Source: Flammula alnicola (taxonomy: Eukaryota > Basidiomycota > Agaricomycetes > Agaricales > Strophariaceae). Taken from it: a stretch of DNA of 15,898 nt. Shown here piece after piece: positions 10,490 through 15,898 of this stretch. The position numbers and the translations under genes are program-made. The stretch covers positions 1-15,898 of the forward strand of contig JADNRV010000721.1 of NCBI GenBank assembly GCA_015499995.1. The letters are read 5' to 3'. The notes under the pieces are model-generated. The model was not told where the DNA came from and searched no databases. It saw nothing but the letters and a program-made list of their open reading frames with translations. How positions within the stretch are numbered: position 1 is the stretch's first letter; each line of letters starts with the position of its first letter.

Positions 10490-10807
10490 TATGACTGCCC
10501 AGGTGCACTTTTATTCCCACGCGCGCGCGCGCGCGAGTTGTGTCTGTGTGTGCACCCGAGGTGACCTCAACCTATAATTTCGTCAGGCTATCACCTCAAA
10601 CATTCTAATTGGACCTCCCTAAATGTATTTATTAGTTGTAAAGCTCATATCATCATTGTTAACCCAAAATGAAGTGAACGGAACCATTTTTGACAATGGT
10701 CAAACACTTTCCACGGGTGCTACAATCTCTACCGAGAAAGCATTCGGGAGTTCAGGGGAGAAATTTGAAGGTGATTCTTTTGTAGCAATAATCTAAATTT
10801 CTTACAA
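10490..10807 (+). repeat. left arm of the foldback element
   Basis: Matches the reverse complement of 11081-11415 along its whole length, ending near TTTCTTACAA. The inner 60 bp is less well conserved. Small differences from the right arm include one-base gaps at about 10580 and 10713. Confidence 0.85.
10520..10535. repeat. (CG)8 dinucleotide run, left arm
   Basis: Sixteen bases of alternating C and G inside the left arm, followed closely by a GT-rich stretch. Alternating purine-pyrimidine runs of this type can adopt Z-form DNA. It is mirrored at 11370-11385. Confidence 0.9.
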
Positions 10808-11080
10808 TAGAGCTTAGTTATACTTTGAAGGCCTCATGCACCTCAAATCTAAAAGACTATCATTAAGACCTGCTCAAGGTTCAACAAATATTGATATTTA
10901 ACTAAAATAAAGTTGTGGAAAGGTCTATTCAATGGGCTCAGTTTATTTTCGAGGCCGTTGTAGGTTGGTTGAAGGTTCAGAGATTTTGGATTTGAGTCAG
11001 CTTGGGGGTCCCGGGTATGCATACACCGAAGTCTGAACATAACAATTGATCTGCTATTAAGAGGTCTTTAATATAAAACT

Positions 11081-11415
11081 TGTAAGAAATTTAAATTATT
11101 GCTATAACAGATTTGACGAAGGGATTGTCGCCTTCAAATTTCTCCACTGAACTCCCAAATGCTTTCTCGGTAGAGATTGTAGCACCCGTGGGAAAGTGTT
11201 TGACCATTGTCAAAAATGGTTCCGTTCACTTCATTTTGGGTTAACAGATGATGATATGAGCTGTTTACAACTAATAAATACATTGAGGGAGGTCCAATTA
11301 GAATGTTTGAGGTGATAGCCTGACAAATTATAGGTTGAGGTCACCTCGGGTGCACACACAGACACAACTCGCGCGCGCGCGCGCGTGGGAATAAAAGTGC
11401 ACCTGGGCAGTCATA
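11081..11415 (-). repeat. right arm of the foldback element
   Basis: Inverted copy of 10490-10807. The outermost 280 bp aligns with only scattered differences. The arm ends at CAGTCATA, directly followed by the second CTGTCG. Confidence 0.85.
11370..11385. repeat. (CG)8 dinucleotide run, right arm
   Basis: Mirror copy of the run at 10520-10535, of the same length. Equal length in both arms is notable because such runs normally change quickly by slippage. Confidence 0.9.
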
Positions 11416-11421
11416 CTGTCG

Positions 11422-12107
11422 CGGTCATCACGTGATCGAGTGCGCTTCATGGATTCTCGTACATTGGGAGGAGGATTTTAGGCGCTGAAGTACTTGAGCT
11501 CCAATTTGTTTGCACAATTATAGATATATATGCTAAAACTATGTGATGCAAATGTTTTATGGCACCAGGATGGCTGCATGCTTAGAAGGGAAGCCTCCTT
11601 CCAAGGATCCTAAATCACTCTACATTGCCTGAGCCATATAATTATCATGAATAAGCGCTAAGATAATTCCTTTATGCAAAAAGGTGTATTGGATGTCTGA
11701 GAAAAAATTCTCAGCCAACGTTGAACGGTAGGGATAAAAATTGGTTCAAGCGTCGACGAAGACAAAGCCCCAAATTTCGTCATCTGAAGCAAGCCCCTTG
11801 TCAGGATTGCGTTCCGCAATATATATAAAGGCCTGCCGAAGCACTGCCGACAAGGGGCTTGGCACGAACTATATTTGCAGGTGTGGCTACCTTTTTTTTC
11901 GGCGCACTTCACTCCTAATTAGAGCCTTTACAGTCAGGCCAGGTCAAAGCCCCATCCACGAACTGGAGCCCATCGCCTATGCGATTATGCATAGGCGCGT
12001 TCTATCTTCAATTTTTGGTCTTGGGTTGATCAGGTAAGCAAAATAAATGTGCACTCAGTCTCAAATGCATTCCATCAAGTTAAGCTTAAACACAATTCTA
12101 TCTTCAG
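11422..12107. other. region between the foldback element and the F-box remnant
   Basis: No supported gene. It contains a TCACGTGA palindrome at 11428-11435, the hairpin unit at 11783-11861 and a TATATATAAAG stretch around 11820-11830. The open frame 11741-12037 runs through the hairpin unit and resembles nothing known. A GTAAGC..TTCAG pair at 12034 and 12107 could be an intron leading into the F-box remnant, but the reading frame does not join cleanly. Confidence 0.4.
11783..11861. repeat. short element with inverted ends; right copy of the 17-bp motif
   Basis: GCAAGCCCCTTGTC at 11789-11802 is inverted at 11849-11861 (GACAAGGGGCTTG), a 13-bp stem around a 46-base loop that contains a TATATAAAG run. 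The left side carries the exact 17-bp motif shared with 10125-10141. It could be a miniature inverted-repeat element. No clear target duplication was found. Confidence 0.6.
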
Positions 12108-13796
12108 CGCGTATATGAGGCCGCTACCACAGATCTATTCGAAGCAGATCGCAAAAACGACCTTAATTTGTCCGGCGACTCATAGATGAAGATATTTGCA
12201 AGCTAGGAGAACCCATTCTCGTCTTGAAATCCCGCAGAAATAATCTCGCCCCCGTGTCGCAACTCCCAGAAGTAGTCTGCCTGATTTTTCAGTTTCTTCG
12301 AGATGGAAGAGATTGCAAGTATCTCGGTGATAACCCGTATAAATGGGTCGTGGTTACTCACGTATCACGTCGCTGGAGGACCATTGCCCTCAACGCAGCT
12401 CATTTGTGGTCTGACTTCGTGATCAACGGATTCTCCTCACGTTGGAGCAAGAAACTTTCAAAAGGTCCAAAAACGTTCCTTTGACTGTTACCGCAAGTTT
12501 CGACGTTAGATGTTCAGTTGCAATATATTCGTCATCCGCTTTCATGCTAAAGGAGGTCTTGTCCCAGCTCCCCGCATCCAAAACCTTCGATTTATGGAAT
12601 AACTGTCCAGACTTGACGACCTTTTCGAACTCGATTTCATCATCAGTCCTGACGCTTCGGTCTTTTTCAATACGCCCTCATTGCGACTTCATCGCCAGGC
12701 ATTCGTTCTAAAAAAGGATGTTTACCAACGCATCTAATCTGCAGATACTCCGGTTGGCGCAATGCAGCATAGACTGGGAATCGACACTGTTTGACCGCAT
12801 CGTGCATTTAGAACTTCGAAATATTCCTGTACACAATCGTCCTCCTCTTCCAACCCTTCTCCTTGCGTTGAAGAGAGCAACTTCGCTTGAACCCTCGCCC
12901 TCAAAAATGTCTTCCGCTATTTCAGGACAATTCCAAAGCTTTGGCCGTAGCGATGTCGTTTATCTTCCTTGCCTCTCTTCTTATTTCTTGAAGAGACAGT
13001 TACTGGGTCCGCATGCTTTGCCTATCTCACTTTCCCCGCGATGCCACGATCGAGATATCCTGTGACTCAATGCATACGTGGAACGAAGAATGTGAACAAT
13101 CTGTCATCCTCTCCACCTTCAATCGGCGAACACGTTTCAAGAAGTCTACAGCTCCTACCATTCGATGTCTGAAACTGAAGAGTGGAGATTGGGGTCTTAG
13201 TTTTCGGGCATGGGAAGATATCGATTCTTACGGAGAATTCGAAATGCAGGACGGCGTTCCTTTCCTCAAGTTCAATCTCAATGATAAAGCCAACGTGCCG
13301 AGCGATAGCATACCGCGCGCATGTCGTTCCCTGCCGCTCAGTAACTTGGAGACTCTCCGGTTGGGCGCCAGAACTGTCGTAAATTCTGCCACATGGAAAA
13401 CGCATTTTTCGACCTTGAAGAACTTGCGATCAATTCATCTGGGACATGATTCGTTAATTCAACTTCTCGAGGCCGTAGCCCCTCCGCCTATTCGAAAAGG
13501 AAGACGTCGCTTTCCCCGTTCTCCAACAACTCTCCGTCGAGAATATTCGTTTCACTGTTCAAAAATGTCCCATCTGGGGCATGAAGCAATGGTTCATCGA
13601 GCGTCAGAAGAAAAAAGTTCCAATCCGGACATTAATCTTAACGAGGTGTATTTGCCTTGGACCCAAAGACATTGCCGTATTCAAGGCAATTGTTCAACAT
13701 GTCCAATGGGACGAAATGACGCTCGTAGACGATTCCGGGTGTTCTGAAGATGATAGATCTAATTCGGATTACAGCACAGATCCGGACGACGGTTGA
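12108..13796 (+). pseudogene. broken F-box protein gene (Agaricomycete F-box/LRR-like family)
   Basis: The translated pieces form one F-box-type protein in order. A helical leader (LIDEDICKLGEPILVLKSR) is followed by the F-box-like core from about 12260 (SQLPEVVCLIFQFL, then VVTHVSRRWRTIALNAAHLW), Leu-rich segments (ASNLQILRLAQCSIDW; LSNLETLRLGAR), a block WGMKQWFIERQ near 13575 and an acidic tail ending at TGA 13794-13796. Members usually bind Skp1 and select proteins for ubiquitination. The frame is broken repeatedly: one-base losses near 12180, 12440, 12965 and 13035, a one-base gain (or two-base loss) near 13481, and an in-frame TAA at 12709-12711. No start codon with a clean frame is visible; 12108 is only the earliest position with plausible coding. 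Such genes are numerous and often decay in mushroom genomes, so a pseudogene is likely, though base-call errors could contribute. Confidence 0.75.
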
Positions 13797-14965
13797 AGTG
13801 TTTTCGTTCGGATTGGATCCGTAGGTTAACGATTATTTTATATCCACTGGCTTTAGTCCTGACCGGGGTTTACTACACTGTCTAGACGTATCTTGCTGTG
13901 ACATGCTTGCAGATACCCAGACACTCTATCAACTTGGCGACAAGCTCACGCTGCATCCCATCTGGCGTTCCTTGGTTTTACGGCTTTGGTGCGTTTGGGG
14001 GTTCTACCCCTTAAAGAATAGCAAGCACGATTGTGGTGAACGCGATTATTGTTTGGAAGAGAAAATATTTTGATGCTTCAATGCAGACAAATATCTGTTA
14101 CCAGCTGCGATACTATTGATGCCAACTGGAGTGGATGCGGCGGTGCACTACCATAGGGATATTACGCTGTGGGCAAGCTGAAGAAAATATATTGTAACGA
14201 CTACATATCTCAGGTTGTCTAGGATTTTGCGATTGCCTGCGCACGACAGCGTTCCATTTTTATCGCGTGGGTCTCTAATGACTCGGATCATGGTTAGCCT
14301 TGTGTTGTCGCTCATATGTTCACGACTGATGTCACAAATTCCACGGTTAGGCTCGTGGCAATCTGCTGTACAGTTGGAAGTGTATTCCTTACTGTGCCAT
14401 GATGCCAGTACTCGCACTGCTTCTGCCTGAGGCGCTTCTTGATAACTTCTTGATTGTCTCTTTTTTGCATTGGTTAGTCCTTAACTAGCATCCATCAGCT
14501 ATCACCACTATCCGGATGGCTTCTATCCTGACAGCTACCTAACAGCTGGTACCAGGACTGCCGATTGATCACGGCGAGCAGCCATTTGAGACGCCATGAT
14601 AAAATAACCTTTCTCTCTTCTGCAACTCAAAGTCCCAAAAATTGTGAGCATCTTAATGGTTTAATGTTGACGTTAAACCATGTTGACAACTTGACAGAAG
14701 GTGAATAGTCCTTTTATTAAGAAGGAAAACCATAGTCAGAACTCACGGTTGACGACTCTCAACTTCATTTCCCAGGCAACTATATTTTTAATTCTTTGAT
14801 GAATATTTACATGCATCATGACCAGGGTAATACGCACGCAGTACTCAGACAACGAGCACACGAGATAGGATCTCTACGAGGTGACTCGCTGAACTCGGAA
14901 GTCAACTCAACCGTATGCATAGTAGAGGTCGACCTTAACTGGTGGGGTGATAGCAACCCTCAGAA
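13797..14965. other. intergenic, no supported gene
   Basis: The open frames at 14148-14417 (-) and 14215-14430 (+) overlap on opposite strands and have no recognisable features; neither has supporting splice structure. The only clear structure is a perfect hairpin at 14656-14681. The right part leads into the promoter of the repeat-peptide gene. Confidence 0.5.
14656..14681. repeat. perfect 9-bp hairpin
   Basis: ATGGTTTAA (14656-14664) and TTAAACCAT (14673-14681) flank an 8-base loop. The heptamer TGTTGAC starts in the loop at 14665 and occurs again at 14681-14687. It lies about 440 bp upstream of the repeat-peptide start; the role is unknown. Confidence 0.6.
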
Positions 14966-14973
14966 TATAAAAG
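14966..14973 (+). promoter_or_regulatory. TATA box of the repeat-peptide gene
   Basis: TATAAAAG lies 148 nt upstream of the ATG at 15121. The leader just before the ATG is rich in C and A, a pattern common in highly expressed fungal genes. A transcription start around 15000 would leave a leader of about 100 nt. Confidence 0.55.
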
Positions 14974-15120
14974 GGATGAATTATGGCATTGATTCTTCAG
15001 CTGGTCTCACTCCCACTTCTACTCCTACAAACTTTTCAATCGAGCAAGCGTTGTACGCGAGCCCCAAGCATCCTCAAACACATATCTCAAAAACACCAAA
15101 TCAATCCTCTCAATAGAATC

Positions 15121-15898
15121 ATGGTTCAAATCACCAACGCCCTTCTCTTTGCCGCCGCCGTTGCGCCCGCCTTCGCTGCTCCCTTGGTTGTCGACTCCAA
15201 CCCTATCGAGTGAGCTTTCGCCTACTTATTTTTTGATTATCATTGCTAAAAACCATAAATTATATAGGGCTCGCGAACCTAGAGTCAATGTTGCCACCTT
15301 AAAGAAAGCTGGTAGAATTGGCGGCAAAATTGCGTCCGTCGGAGCTACGTAAGGGCACACATTTAATCGGCATATTACACAAAACCTCACAACTTTATTA
15401 GTCTCGCTCCCTCGTCATTCCTCAAAATCAGCAGCAGCCACGTGATTTGGACGCTCGTGAGCCCAGGATCACGAGTGCTCAAGTCCACTCCATCGCAAAA
15501 GGTGCAGGTCGAGTTGCAAAGCACGAGAGCGTATTGAATTTGCCACAGCGTATGTATTCTTTTACTTCAGCCTTTAAATTATATGATTTATTGCGCTTTT
15601 ACAGCGTCGCGCCTCTCTTCCCACACCAACGACGCCAGTTGGAGGCTCGCGAGCCCAGGCTCACAGCCGCTCAAGTCAAATCCATCGCGAAAGGTGCAGG
15701 TCGAGTTGCAAAGCACGCCAGAGCGGTATTGAATTTGGCGCAGCGTATGTATTCCTTTTGCTTCAGGCTTTAAATTATATGATCTAATGTGCTTTCTACA
15801 GCGTTGCCTCTCTTCCACACCAACGTCGTTCCTTCGATGATCTTGCCCGCGGGCTCCTAAAATGTCCACAGACGATGCGTGGTATTGGAGGCGCGTCG
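15121..15898 (+). CDS. secreted exon-repeat protein, candidate kexin-processed cationic peptide precursor (partial at window end)
   Basis: Proposed exons: 15121-15209, 15268-15348, 15402-15553, 15605-15748 and 15802 to the edge. Exon 1 encodes a clear signal peptide (MVQITNALLFAAAVAPAFA, cut near residue 19-20). Three following units each begin AREPR and continue as a basic, Ala/Gly-rich amphipathic helix: ATLKKAGRIGGKIASVGA, then SIAKGAGRVAKHESVLNL, then SIAKGAGRVAKHARAVLNL. Units 2 and 3 end in PQR or AQR, and HQRR before QLEAREPR and SFDDLARG is a dibasic site of the kind Kex2 cuts. Exon 3 needs one extra base near 15408-15411 to join exon 2 to its repeat frame. For introns 3 and 4 a GTATTC donor (15554, 15749) keeps frame, while the stronger GTATGT donor four bases earlier does not. 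I recognise no family. A multi-peptide precursor is an inference; a structural repeat protein is the alternative. Confidence 0.7.
15402..15801 (+). repeat. tandem exon-intron duplication, two copies of about 195 bp
   Basis: 15402-15604 and 15605-15801 are homologous exon plus intron. The coding match is strongest from about 15466 and 15650 onward (shared run GGTGCAGGTCGAGTTGCAAA). The introns also match, both carrying GTATGTATTC and CTTTAAATTATATGAT. Intron similarity indicates recent duplication. A further, more diverged copy begins at 15802. Confidence 0.85.

Larger units (their letters stand above)
10490..11415. mobile_element. non-autonomous foldback (long terminal inverted repeat) DNA transposon
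   Basis: A 926-bp element whose ends, TATGACTGCCCAGGTGCAC and its reverse complement, begin very long inverted arms (10490-10807 and 11081-11415). A direct repeat CTGTCG sits immediately outside both ends (10484-10489 and 11416-11421), as a 6-bp target-site duplication would. The middle, of about 270 bp, has no open frame longer than about 60 codons, so no transposase is encoded and movement would need one from elsewhere. The arms are nearly identical, with a handful of substitutions and small indels, pointing to a fairly recent insertion. The superfamily is unclear: 6-bp duplications are uncommon and do not fit hAT (8 bp) or typical Mutator (about 9 bp). Confidence 0.88.

Noticed and set aside
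10849..11040. 63-codon minus-strand frame in the middle of the foldback element as a transposase remnant
   Set aside because: Too short, low complexity and with no catalytic motif; it is best seen as a chance frame.
10520..11385. CRISPR-like or satellite array
   Set aside because: Only two copies of the CG run exist, in inverted arms; there are no spaced direct repeats.
11741..12037. 98-codon frame as an upstream exon of the F-box gene
   Set aside because: It crosses the inverted-repeat unit, is unlike F-box proteins and its phase does not join the next coding segment.
14796..15116. 106-codon plus-strand frame
   Set aside because: It runs through the TATA box and leader of the repeat-peptide gene and has no protein-like features.
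15588..15869. Minus-strand 93-codon frame
   Set aside because: It is antisense to the repeat exons and reflects their composition; no independent start or splice evidence.
1..15898. tRNA or rRNA genes
   Set aside because: I saw no cloverleaf-type pattern with A and B boxes and no rRNA-like conserved runs by eye; a tRNA scan would be needed to exclude one fully.

Overview
The window looks like nuclear DNA of a basidiomycete (Agaricomycete-type) fungus. The genes are split by many short GT..AG introns of about 51-68 nt. There is a nitrate transporter and a nitrate reductase side by side, a Ser/Pro-rich coiled-coil protein, an F-box/LRR-like gene of the kind that multiplies in mushroom genomes, and a small secreted repeat protein. 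I cannot name the species.

Layout. (1) Positions 1-60 may be the 3' end of a + strand gene. (2) 2857-647 on the minus strand is a three-exon, 699-residue conserved-looking coiled-coil protein of unknown function. (3) 2858-4246 holds no gene I can support; its right part carries GATA-type sites and a TATA box for the next gene. (4) 4247-6206 is nrt2, an 8-exon nitrate/nitrite transporter of 512 residues with a 10-nt microexon inside the first nitrate signature. (5) 6621-10008 is a nitrate reductase (niaD/nar1) of 11 exons. It would be 931 residues, but the sequence as given has three single-base losses that break the frame. (6) 10490-11415 is a 926-bp non-autonomous foldback transposon with arms of about 320 bp and a 6-bp target-site duplication. 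(7) 12108-13796 is a broken F-box gene. (8) 15121 to the right edge is a secreted, exon-repeat protein whose repeats look like cationic amphipathic helices separated by dibasic sites; it runs off the window.

How the genes work together. Nrt2 brings nitrate across the plasma membrane and nitrate reductase turns it into nitrite in the cytosol. Both lie in the same direction with 414 bp between them, and that gap has six HGATAR sites, as expected for nitrogen-repressible AreA/NIT2 control. The third usual member, nitrite reductase, is not in this window.

Two points most deserve a second look. First, apparent one-base losses are frequent right of about 8.2 kb (nitrate reductase, F-box gene, repeat-peptide gene) and absent in the two genes to the left. 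They are either decay or homopolymer sequencing errors. Second, the repeat-peptide gene at the right end looks like a precursor of several related helical cationic peptides and matches no family I recognise.
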